DNA of 15,457 nucleotides from CAZGKX01 sp964525945 (GTDB lineage Bacteria > Pseudomonadota > Gammaproteobacteria > Legionellales > Legionellaceae), in NCBI GenBank assembly GCA_964525945.1, contig CAZGKX010000060.1, forward strand, positions 1 through 15,457, in the 5' to 3' direction. Positions 1 through 5,437 of the stretch are shown one piece after another; within the stretch, counting starts at the first letter, position 1, and every line of letters starts with the position of its first letter. A program made the translations under genes and the position numbers. The notes under the pieces were generated by a model that worked only from the letters and a program-made list of their open reading frames with translations, was not told the DNA's origin and did no database searches.

Positions 1-365
1 TCATTGCCACCACCAGTGCCCGTGGACGTAAAAACGCTGCCTATTTTGCCAACCAAAGCTCCTTTCACCCACATCCCGCCGGTTTGATCTAAAAAATTAC
101 GCATCTGAGCCGCCATGTTCCCAAAACGAGTGGGGGTCCCAAAAATAATGGCGTCGTAATCGGCAAGATCACCCGGTTGAGCAACAGCAGCCGTTTGGTT
201 TAACTTAACACCCGCCTTTTTAGCCACCTCTTCTGGCATCGTTTCCGGAACCCGTTTCACATCCACGGTTACGCCATTTACTTCAGAGGCCCCTTTCGCT
301 ATTTCATTGGCCATGGTTTCAACATGCCCATAACTGGAATAATAAAGCACTAGCACTTTTGTCAT
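1..365 (-). CDS. wrbA: NAD(P)H:quinone oxidoreductase WrbA, N-terminal 121 residues (cut by window edge)
   Basis: Flavodoxin-fold FMN enzyme that reduces quinones by two electrons in the cytoplasm, limiting semiquinone and oxidative stress. The gene begins at ATG 365 and runs off the left edge, so only about 60% of the usual roughly 200 residues is present. Visible are the N-terminal strand with phosphate-binding loop (VLVLYYSSYGHVETMA), the stretch DYDAIIFGTPTRFGNMAAQM with the FMN-contacting TPTRFG loop, and the FLDQTGGMW segment that follows it, ending in SVFTSTGTGGGNE. All are characteristic of WrbA rather than of other flavodoxins. A purine-rich ribosome site (AGGGAC) lies just upstream of the ATG. 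The gene is divergent from the thioredoxin-like gene starting at 522. No anomaly is seen in the part present. Confidence 0.95.
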   Translation of the reverse strand, partial: MTKVLVLYYSSYGHVETMANEIAKGASEVNGVTVDVKRVPETMPEEVAKKAGVKLNQTAAVAQPGDLADYDAIIFGTPTRFGNMAAQMRNFLDQTGGMWVKGALVGKIGSVFTSTGTGGGN

Positions 366-483
366 TTTAGTCCCTATTGATTATTGTTAGCCATTGCATA
401 TAGCAGGCGAGAGCAACTTGTCATTCCCATTTTGCTGACACGTCTTGGTACGACTTGTTCAGATTATAAATTTAATCGAATCG

Positions 484-492
484 TGGTAGAAT
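484..492 (+). promoter_or_regulatory. Candidate extended -10 promoter of the thioredoxin-like gene
   Basis: TGGTAGAAT fits an extended -10 (TGnTAnAAT). No good -35 is visible at 16-18 bp. It would start transcription near 499, giving a short leader before GTG 522 and excluding the far-upstream ATG at 384 as start. Confidence 0.35.
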
Positions 493-510
493 CACAACAC
501 ATCTTTGCAA

Positions 511-516
511 AAGGAG
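511..516 (+). promoter_or_regulatory. Ribosome binding site deciding the GTG 522 start
   Basis: AAGGAG is followed by 5 nt and then GTG 522. The reading frame is open back to ATG 384, but only this start has a strong Shine-Dalgarno sequence and places a signal peptide at the N-terminus. Confidence 0.8.
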
Positions 517-521
517 CTGGT

Positions 522-986
522 GTGCACGCACCCAAATTATTTATTGGCCTATTTTGTGTCTTATTGTCCATTGCGGCACAAGCCGGTATCGTTTTGAATG
601 ATCTTACCGGGCAGGAAATCAATACCGCGTCCTTAAAAGGAAAATGGGTGTTTATCAACTATTGGGCAAGCTGGTGCCAACCTTGTGTGGACGAAATTGC
701 TGAGCTCAATGAATTTTATGAACAAAACCGTGATAAAAATGTGGCGGTGTTCGCTGTTAATTTTGATGGGCTGCCCCTTGCTAAACAACAACGTTTGGTC
801 AGAAAATTTAATATCCGTTACCCAAGCCTCAGACAAAACCCTGCCGCCCTTTTTCATTTGGGAGCAATTTCTGTGGTGCCTGTGACGTTTGTCATCGATC
901 CGCAAGGACGGCTTAACGAGACATTATACGGCGGTCAAACGCTAGCAAGCCTCAAAGATGTGTTGACCCATAGTATGACATCATAA
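522..986 (+). CDS. Exported TlpA/ResA-like thioredoxin-fold protein
   Basis: A 154-residue periplasmic thiol-disulfide oxidoreductase of the TlpA/ResA/AhpC-TSA type. These proteins usually reduce disulfides in the envelope, for example in cytochrome c maturation; the substrate here is unknown. Residues 1-21 form a signal peptide (hydrophobic core LFIGLFCVLLSIAAQA). The redox motif is WCQPC (Cys52, Cys55), preceded by VFINYWAS. The cis-proline loop is VPVTF (Pro120), followed by IDPQGR, as in TlpA family members. The GTG start at 522 is chosen over ATG 384 because of the AAGGAG ribosome site and the signal peptide. The 3' end overlaps the hflX stop by 6 bp in convergent orientation, with no terminator between them. 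It could be a DsbE/ResA relative, but no cytochrome genes are nearby. Confidence 0.88.
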   Translation: MHAPKLFIGLFCVLLSIAAQAGIVLNDLTGQEINTASLKGKWVFINYWASWCQPCVDEIAELNEFYEQNRDKNVAVFAVNFDGLPLAKQQRLVRKFNIRYPSLRQNPAALFHLGAISVVPVTFVIDPQGRLNETLYGGQTLASLKDVLTHSMTS

Positions 987-2228
987 AGGAAATAAGCGTT
1001 TCTTATTGTCTTGGTCAAGCCGGATGGTTAAATCCCAACCGCCTTCATCGGTGACCCATTCTTGCACCACAGCTCCAAGCTCGTATAACTGGGCTCGAAG
1101 CTTGGAATCTTGCGCGGTTAAGGAAATAACTTCTTCAACGATTTCCCCATGCAATTCCACTGCAATGGCCTCTCGCAGCAAATCCAGCCCAACCTCTTTT
1201 GCTGCAGAAACCCATACTTTGCAGACATCACCATGGCGGGTAAGTTTAGCCACCCATCCCTCTCGTAAATCAATTTTATTAAACACTTGAATGAGCTTCA
1301 AATCATGGATGCCCATGTCTTTAAGCACCTGCTCCACTGTTCGCACATTGGCTTGCCAATTTGGATCAGCAATATCAATCACATGCAGCAATAAATCAGC
1401 TTCTTTGGTTTCTTCCAAAGTGGCTTGAAATGCTTCAATTAAATCATGTGGCAAATTTTGAATAAATCCAACGGTGTCTGCCAATATAATGGGGGTTGAA
1501 CCAGGCAGTTCAATTTTTCGCATGGTGGGATCCAACGTCGCAAACAATTGATCGGCGGTATAAATATGCGACCCGGTTAAGGCATTGAACAAAGCCGATT
1601 TGCCAGCATTGGTATAACCCACCAACGACACGGTGGCCATGGCTGATTTGCGGCGCGATCGACGGTTTTGATCCCTGCTGCGACGCACTTTTTCTAATCG
1701 TTTATTGATCATTTTAATACGATCACGCAATAAACGCCGATCCGTTTCCAGCTGGGTTTCCCCGGGACCGCGTAGACCGATTCCACCTTTCTGGCGCTCC
1801 AAATGCGTCCATCCACGCACCAAGCGGGTTGATAAATGCTCCAATTGCGCTAATTCGACTTGTAATTTACCCTCAAAGGTTCGGGCACGTTGTGCAAAAA
1901 TATCTAAAATTAAACCACTTCGCCCCACCACGCGGCATTTCAATAATTTTTCTAAATTTCGCTCTTGGGAAGGTGACAATTCATGGTTGATCAAAACCAA
2001 TTCCGCATCATGCGCGTCCACTAATTCGCGAATTTCTTCGGCTTTACCGAGACCCACATAATATTTAGCTTCGGGAGCTGCACGTGTACCAAGCACGCAA
2101 CCCAAAACCATGGCATTTGCTGATAAAGCAAGCTCGCTGAATTCCGCGAGTGCTTTTTCAGCATCAACATCAGGAAGAGCCAGCTGCACTAAAACAGCCC
2201 GCTCTCCACCACCCGGTCTATCAAACAA
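981..2228 (-). CDS. hflX: GTPase HflX (ribosome splitting/rescue)
   Basis: Cytoplasmic GTPase of the Obg-HflX superfamily that binds the large ribosomal subunit and splits stalled 70S ribosomes after stress. The 415 residues are close to the E. coli length (426). The N-terminal HflX domain contains YYVGLGKAEE (56-65) and the conserved GLRGPGETQLETDRR (151-165). The G domain shows G1 GYTNAGKS (204-211), G3 DTVG (251-254), G4 NKID (317-320) and G5 SAA (341-343). Translation starts at a TTG (2226-2228), which gives the family's typical MFDRP N-terminus and has a ribosome site (AAGGA, 2238-2242) 9 nt upstream. It lies 49 bp downstream of hfq on the same strand, the classical hfq-hflX arrangement. 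hflK and hflC do not follow: the next gene is the convergent thioredoxin-like gene. Confidence 0.97.
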   Translation of the reverse strand: MFDRPGGGERAVLVQLALPDVDAEKALAEFSELALSANAMVLGCVLGTRAAPEAKYYVGLGKAEEIRELVDAHDAELVLINHELSPSQERNLEKLLKCRVVGRSGLILDIFAQRARTFEGKLQVELAQLEHLSTRLVRGWTHLERQKGGIGLRGPGETQLETDRRLLRDRIKMINKRLEKVRRSRDQNRRSRRKSAMATVSLVGYTNAGKSALFNALTGSHIYTADQLFATLDPTMRKIELPGSTPIILADTVGFIQNLPHDLIEAFQATLEETKEADLLLHVIDIADPNWQANVRTVEQVLKDMGIHDLKLIQVFNKIDLREGWVAKLTRHGDVCKVWVSAAKEVGLDLLREAIAVELHGEIVEEVISLTAQDSKLRAQLYELGAVVQEWVTDEGGWDLTIRLDQDNKKRLFPL

Positions 2229-2277
2229 AGTGATAATTCCTTAAAAAGAAAGGAAGGAAGTCTGCCATAGAATGCGC

Positions 2278-2502
2278 TCACTCACCAGCATTTATCACTA
2301 TTGCTCGCGCAGGTACAACCGTGGATATTGCATGTTTATACACCATTTGCGTAATGGCATTTTTTAGCATGATCACATCTTGATCGAAATCCTCGACCAC
2401 ACCGTGCAATTTTATACCGTTCACTAAAAAAATAGAGACGGGTACTTTTTCACCCTTCAATGCTTCGAGAAAAGAAGTTTGTAACACATGATTTTGTGAC
2501 AT
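2278..2502 (-). CDS. hfq: RNA chaperone Hfq
   Basis: Hexameric Sm-like protein that anneals small RNAs to mRNAs and protects them; the proximal face binds sRNA U-tails. The 74-residue protein has the Sm1 core (VPVSIFLVNGIKLHGVVEDFDQ) and the Sm2 motif YKHAIST (55-61), including the proximal-face residues Gln8, Lys56 and His57. The rim patch that is RRER in E. coli (16-19) reads KGEK here, so it keeps two basic residues. The C-terminal tail after the Sm fold is nearly absent (E. coli Hfq is 102 residues). A strong ribosome site (AAGGAG) precedes ATG 2502. It is upstream of hflX and divergent from the yqjD-like operon. miaA, which often precedes hfq, is not here. Confidence 0.98.
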   Translation of the reverse strand: MSQNHVLQTSFLEALKGEKVPVSIFLVNGIKLHGVVEDFDQDVIMLKNAITQMVYKHAISTVVPARAIVINAGE

Positions 2503-2614
2503 TGCCTTCTCCTTATTATTGTTATGGCAACTGATGATTTATTTTTTTAAACATCTTAATTCTTTCATCGACCCGGGTTATTGAAAACTTTAGATTTAAA
2601 TTTTCAAATGAACT

Positions 2615-2643
2615 TTGAAATTTTTAAAGGATTAAACTATCCT
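2615..2643 (+). promoter_or_regulatory. Sigma70-type promoter of the yqjD-like operon
   Basis: -35 TTGAAA (2615-2620), 17-bp spacer, -10 TATCCT (2638-2643); predicted start near 2650. Two inverted repeats overlap it: AAATTTTCAAA/TTTGAAATTT (2598-2608/2614-2623, one bulge) across the -35, and AAGGAT/ATCCTT (2627-2632/2639-2644) across the -10. They could be operators. Confidence 0.55.
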
Positions 2644-2679
2644 TAAACAGACTCGAACATGATTACAGGGAGTATAAAA

Positions 2680-2937
2680 ATGGCAGTGCCACACAAAACC
2701 ACAACGAACGGCTCAGAGCATGCACATGTAGCCCAAGCCGCTGAAAATCTATTGAACGAAGGCAAAAAATTGGCCAATGAACTTTACCATGATGGACTGG
2801 AAAAACTTAACTTGGCCGAAAAAGATCTGAAAGCTCAAACCGATGAAATTTTAGAAAAAGTTCGAAAAAAACCACTGCAAGCTGTTTTAATAGCAGGCGG
2901 AATCGGCTTTTTATTATCCACATTGCTTAGAAAATAA
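2680..2937 (+). CDS. ElaB/YqjD/DUF883-type membrane-anchored protein
   Basis: An 85-residue protein with a charged amphipathic, probably coiled-coil segment (about 20-62) and one C-terminal transmembrane helix (about 66-83) ending in basic residues. The RKKPLQAVLIAGGIGFLLS stretch, with its Arg/Lys-Pro entry and glycine pattern, is the hallmark of the DUF883 family (ElaB, YqjD, YgaM). E. coli members are tail-anchored in the inner membrane, bind ribosomes and accumulate in stationary phase. ATG 2680 is preferred to ATG 2659: an AGGGAG site lies about 9 nt upstream of 2680, and the predicted transcript starts near 2650. Its stop TAA shares a base with the next gene's ATG. Together with the next two genes it mirrors the yqjD-yqjE-yqjK order. 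Its role in this organism is not known. Confidence 0.85.
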   Translation: MAVPHKTTTNGSEHAHVAQAAENLLNEGKKLANELYHDGLEKLNLAEKDLKAQTDEILEKVRKKPLQAVLIAGGIGFLLSTLLRK

Positions 2938-3281
2938 TGCCGGTTCTTGACGAATTACAGGGTTTAGTCACCAATAAATTAGGCGAAATGAAATCATTTT
3001 ACGCCTTGTTGAAATTGGAGGCTAAACTTGCCGGTTTAAGCGTTTTTCCACTGATACTCAACGTTTGTTTGCTGTTTGTTATCCTGCTTTCCTTTTGGAT
3101 AACCAGCATGTGCATGCTAGGGTATGGGGTGATGATCGCTTACAACAATCTTTTCATCGCCCTTTCCGCTGTTTTTTTGACGCATGTTGTTTTTTTTGCA
3201 CTGCTCTTGTTTTATTTAAACTTCAACATCAAAAAAATGAGCTTTGAAAAAACCCGGCACTATTTGAGGACTCGCATATGA
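2937..3281 (+). CDS. YqjE-like / phage-holin-superfamily membrane protein
   Basis: A 114-residue inner-membrane protein with an amphipathic N-terminal helix (LQGLVTNKLGEMKSFYALLKLEAKLAGLS) followed by two long hydrophobic segments (about 36-66 and 71-95) and a basic tail (KTRHYLRTRI). This topology and its place directly after a DUF883 gene fit the YqjE family (holin superfamily III), whose function is unknown. The start overlaps the preceding stop by one base (TAATG) and the end overlaps the next start (ATGA), so translation of the three genes is probably coupled. Assignment rests on topology and gene order more than on diagnostic residues. Confidence 0.75.
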   Translation: MPVLDELQGLVTNKLGEMKSFYALLKLEAKLAGLSVFPLILNVCLLFVILLSFWITSMCMLGYGVMIAYNNLFIALSAVFLTHVVFFALLLFYLNFNIKKMSFEKTRHYLRTRI

Positions 3282-3538
3282 GTTCAAGAAAAAAAACAAT
3301 GACCGAAATTCTCTTGATCGAGCAACAGTTAAATCGCTATCAAACCCAAGCCCACATGCATCAACGTTGGCTGTTGAACTGGGTTGAAGAACACACAACC
3401 ATGTTAATCACTGCTTTGGCTGCTTTTTTTATCATCGGTTGGAAAGTCGGTAAATTGCCCAACATGATGCGAATGGCCAAAAAAGTTCTAAAAATTGCTC
3501 CTTATATTCCCCAGCTAAGTTTTTTAACACTGAAGTGA
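3278..3538 (+). CDS. Small single-span membrane protein, YqjK position
   Basis: An 86-residue protein starting in the ATGA overlap with the YqjE-like gene. It has a basic N-terminus, a helical segment (about 10-38) and one transmembrane stretch (TTMLITALAAFFIIGWKVG, about 40-56), then a basic C-terminal tail. Gene order and size match YqjK, the third member of the E. coli yqjDEK cluster, but residue-level similarity is too weak for me to assert homology. No terminator lies directly behind it. Read-through would enter the RNA gene at about 3648 and could stop at the terminator at 3709-3730. Confidence 0.7.
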   Translation: MSSRKKTMTEILLIEQQLNRYQTQAHMHQRWLLNWVEEHTTMLITALAAFFIIGWKVGKLPNMMRMAKKVLKIAPYIPQLSFLTLK

Positions 3539-3572
3539 CGATTTTCAAAAAAGAAGAGAATTCGCTGTTTGT

Positions 3573-3590
3573 TTTGAGATATATCTTACA
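3573..3590 (+). promoter_or_regulatory. GacA/LetA-type upstream activating box
   Basis: TTTGAGATATATCTTACA matches the GacA consensus TGTAAG-N6-CTTACA at 10 of 12 specified positions, with the right half perfect. The inner TGAGATATATCTTA (3575-3588) matches the Legionella LetA consensus TNAGAAATTTCTNA at 10 of 12. Its centre lies about 66 bp before the predicted start of the RNA at about 3648, a normal activator distance. Both consensuses are from memory. Confidence 0.65.
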
Positions 3591-3611
3591 CGACAAACCT
3601 CCATTCACGCC

Positions 3612-3641
3612 ATGACAAGCGACACATAAAAACGATACTAT
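3612..3641 (+). promoter_or_regulatory. Promoter of the candidate Rsm-type small RNA
   Basis: -35 ATGACA (3612-3617, 5 of 6 to consensus), 18-bp spacer, -10 TACTAT (3636-3641, 4 of 6). Predicted start about 3647-3649. The imperfect elements suit an activator-dependent promoter with the GacA/LetA-type box upstream. Confidence 0.55.
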
Positions 3642-3647
3642 GTACAA

Positions 3648-3730
3648 AAGGATGACAAGGATTGTCTGACAGGATGTCACGCAGGAAGCAGCGCAATGGA
3701 TGTGCACCGCTGCAGGGAAGCAGCTTTTTT
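3648..3730 (+). ncRNA. Candidate CsrA-sequestering small RNA (RsmY/RsmZ/CsrB family)
   Basis: About 83 nt. RNAs of this family bind the dimeric translational regulator CsrA/RsmA through repeated A(N)GGA motifs in hairpin loops and so relieve its targets. Six such motifs are visible: AGGA at 3649, 3658, 3671 and 3683, ATGGA at 3696, AGGGA at 3714. The structure follows the family pattern. GACAA-GGA-TTGTC (3654-3666) and TGACA-GGA-TGTCA (3667-3679) are back-to-back hairpins with GGA as the loop, close to the CsrA SELEX optimum RUACARGGAUGU. Next comes GC-AGGAA-GC (3681-3689), as in Pseudomonas Rsm RNAs, then a hairpin displaying ATGGA, then a terminator stem GCTGC/GCAGC with loop AGGGAA and six T. 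A promoter and GacA/LetA-type box lie upstream. No protein gene fits the interval. The family call comes from motifs and structure, not from alignment. The exact 5' end is uncertain, and it could also be made by processing of the yqjD-like operon transcript. Confidence 0.78.
3709..3730 (+). terminator. Rho-independent terminator of the small RNA
   Basis: Stem GCTGC (3709-3713) / GCAGC (3720-3724), loop AGGGAA, then TTTTTT (3725-3730). It would also end any read-through from the yqjD-like operon. The loop carries an A(N)GGA motif. Confidence 0.85.
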
Positions 3731-3753
3731 ACCCAACCAAGGCTAAAAATGAA

Positions 3754-3778
3754 AAAACCCAACTATTTTTTAGTGGGT
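3754..3778 (-). terminator. Rho-independent terminator of the DUF1810 gene
   Basis: On the minus strand the stem ACCCACTA / TAGTTGGGT (one bulged T) with loop AAAAA overlaps the TAG stop codon and is followed by TTTTTT. It faces the + strand terminator at 3709-3730, so the two transcripts are insulated. Confidence 0.8.
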
Positions 3779-5007
3779 CTGATCGAATAGACTTGGGTGA
3801 ACTCATGCATTTCTTTAGATAAACCTTTAGGGTTAAAGAATTGAGGACCACTGAGTATTGCCAAACCACCCGCCCCAATTAATGTAACACCTAACGGGGG
3901 CACGCCGGCAACCACAACACAACCACATAATGCAACAGCGGCACCCAAAACCATCATCGCGCCACCCAATAATTTCCACCGCCCTGAGACCCGACCATGC
4001 GCTTGGTACGCCAATTCTTTATAATGTTGTAAGGCTTCTCTCCTCGCACTGGGCGTGGTCGACTCCAACAAATCAATCGTTGTTTTAGCAATATCAAAAA
4101 GTATTGCTTTATCTTCAGCAGAAGAAATTCGATGTAATTTTCTAAGTTGTTTTAAAATGTCGTGGGTTTTTAACTGCACAGTGGTGTCGCTAATTTTTGG
4201 AAGAAGGGCGCTGATTTTACTTTTAGCATCATCAAACGTTATAACCACAATGGGTTTTTCCACGGAGTTAGCAACAGTCACCTCCAATTTCTTGGCAGTG
4301 GGGATTGGTTTTGGTTGTGAAGACAGAGGATGGTTAAGCCGGTTTGCCTTATCTTTAGCGGTACCTGAGCGCGGTGGTGGAATGGGAATATAATTGAATT
4401 GCAGTGAAACTTTAGCTGCGGCAGGACGAGAAGCCGATACGGTCGCTGTATCATCATCTTGAACAGCGTCGTTTTCATCGAAAACCGGATTAGCAACCGA
4501 AGGCTGCACCAGCGTTTTTTTACAAGGACCATAGCCCTGCTCTGCCGTGATGCGGAGGATATCATCGCACGTGTTGATCAACGGGGAAAAATCAGGCAAA
4601 TCAGGATCAGATTGGGTGGCTAAATAGGCAGCCACGGTGCGAAACAAGGTAACACTGGACGATAATTTTTTAGCATCAATGTCCCAGCCCATCAGCGTTT
4701 CGACGGGTATTTTTTTTCTTAATTGTGCGGCGATAATATGAACGATCTCACAATAGTTTTGGAACAATATGGGATCTTTAAGGTACAAGCATGCTTCGCT
4801 AAAATTTTTAAGACCGTAGAATTTTGACGTGGAGCTATAACCCAATGCTTTCAACTGCGGCAGAATATACCATATCCAATGGCTGCTTTTTTTTCCTGCT
4901 TGCAACTCTTTTTTAGCAATTTCATACTCTGATATGCCAGAGCGGTATTTTTTACCTTCATTTTGCGCCGTATGGAAACGCTGCAATGATGTTTGTCTAC
5001 CAACCAT
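3763..5007 (-). CDS. DUF1810-domain protein with C-terminal glycine-rich membrane hairpin; possible effector
   Basis: 414 residues. Residues about 7-155 form a DUF1810 domain (PF08837): LQRFHTAQ near the start, ELQAGKKSSHWIWYILPQLKALG (34-56, with the conserved SHWxW and PQ), EACLYLKDP, MGWDIDAKKLSSSVTLF. DUF1810 proteins are usually free-standing, about 140-150 residues, and of unknown function. Here the domain is followed by an acidic, then proline-rich linker (about 175-240, PIPIPPPRS), a helical region (about 255-340) and a hydrophobic Gly/Ala-rich hairpin (about 346-387, GGAMMVLGAAVAL..GVTLIGAGGLAIL). The end is GLSKEMHEFTQVYSIRPTKK. No signal peptide is seen. ATG 5007 is preceded by an AAGGTGAGG ribosome site. 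A helical C-terminus with a paired hydrophobic hairpin and basic tail is common among Legionellales proteins, including secreted effectors; secretion is inference only. The gene stands alone, with its own terminator and REPIN elements upstream. Confidence 0.8.
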   Translation of the reverse strand: MVGRQTSLQRFHTAQNEGKKYRSGISEYEIAKKELQAGKKSSHWIWYILPQLKALGYSSTSKFYGLKNFSEACLYLKDPILFQNYCEIVHIIAAQLRKKIPVETLMGWDIDAKKLSSSVTLFRTVAAYLATQSDPDLPDFSPLINTCDDILRITAEQGYGPCKKTLVQPSVANPVFDENDAVQDDDTATVSASRPAAAKVSLQFNYIPIPPPRSGTAKDKANRLNHPLSSQPKPIPTAKKLEVTVANSVEKPIVVITFDDAKSKISALLPKISDTTVQLKTHDILKQLRKLHRISSAEDKAILFDIAKTTIDLLESTTPSARREALQHYKELAYQAHGRVSGRWKLLGGAMMVLGAAVALCGCVVVAGVPPLGVTLIGAGGLAILSGPQFFNPKGLSKEMHEFTQVYSIRPTKK

Positions 5008-5064
5008 AGATCGATGCCCTCACCTTGATGATGACGCGCAATTGATGCAAATCATCCTTCTTTA

Positions 5065-5070
5065 AGTATA
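5065..5070 (-). promoter_or_regulatory. Possible -10 element of the DUF1810 gene
   Basis: TATACT on the minus strand (5 of 6 to TATAAT) about 58 bp before ATG 5007. There is no convincing -35. It sits at the edge of the duplicated segment that contains the REPINs. Confidence 0.3.
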
Positions 5071-5107
5071 GAATCAATGTTTTTTATTGCTCTATTTTAA
5101 ATGACTT

Positions 5108-5173
5108 GTAGGTTGGGCCTTGGCCCAACAATTATGCCGTGCCCATCTTACGTTGGGCCAAGGCCCAACCTAC
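5108..5173. repeat. REPIN-like element, copy 1 (66 bp)
   Basis: GTAG, the palindrome GTTGGGCCTTGGCCCAAC (5112-5129), a 22-nt spacer, the palindrome GTTGGGCCAAGGCCCAAC (5152-5169), then CTAC. Two REP units, each a GTAG tetranucleotide plus a hairpin, face each other, as in REPINs mobilised by RAYT transposases. No RAYT gene is in the window. Both hairpins of this copy are perfect. No T-tract follows on either strand, so it is not an intrinsic terminator. Confidence 0.85.
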
Positions 5174-5255
5174 TTAAGGTCTGCATTTGATGATCATGTA
5201 CAATAGGCAAATCATAGAATCAAACGTCTTTATATTGCTCTATTTTAAATGATTT

Positions 5256-5321
5256 GTAGATGGGGTCTTGGCCCAACAATCATACCGTGCCCATCTTACG
5301 TTGGGCCAAGGCCCAACCTAC
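5256..5321. repeat. REPIN-like element, copy 2 (66 bp, one arm decayed)
   Basis: Same length and spacer as copy 1. The left hairpin has three substitutions (ATGGGGTCTTGGCCCAAC), all in one half-arm, which weakens it. The right hairpin and CTAC are intact (5300-5321). Confidence 0.85.
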
Positions 5322-5437
5322 TTGTTTAAATGATTTATTCTAAGGGAGGAAATCTGCGCGGGGATGCACAACCACACATAAACAATTTCAGTTCACAGGT
5401 GGCGTGCTAAAGATCATTATAAATCATCCAGTATAAT

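Larger units (their letters stand above)
5067..5321. repeat. Imperfect tandem duplication carrying two REPINs
   Basis: The block 5067-5173 (starting ATAGAATCAA, then TTGCTCTATTTTAAATGA, then a REPIN) recurs at 5214-5321 with a period near 148 bp and scattered substitutions. The shared sequence reaches about 45 bp outside the REPIN on its left side, so this is a segmental duplication rather than two separate insertions. It fills most of the 430-bp gap 5008-5437. In the remainder, 5322-5437, I see no gene, promoter or terminator. Confidence 0.8.

Noticed and set aside
384..521. N-terminal extension of the thioredoxin-like protein from ATG 384
   Set aside because: It would place 46 polar residues before a clear signal peptide, and GTG 522 has a strong AAGGAG site.
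3432..3707. 91-residue minus-strand open frame covering the small RNA region
   Set aside because: No ribosome site and no family resemblance; it runs antisense across the yqjK-like gene and the structured RNA.
5108..5173. Bidirectional terminator formed by the GTTGGGCC hairpins
   Set aside because: No run of T follows the stems on either strand.
5108..5321. CRISPR array
   Set aside because: Only two copies, each internally palindromic, with no array of short regular spacers and no cas genes. REPIN explains the pattern.
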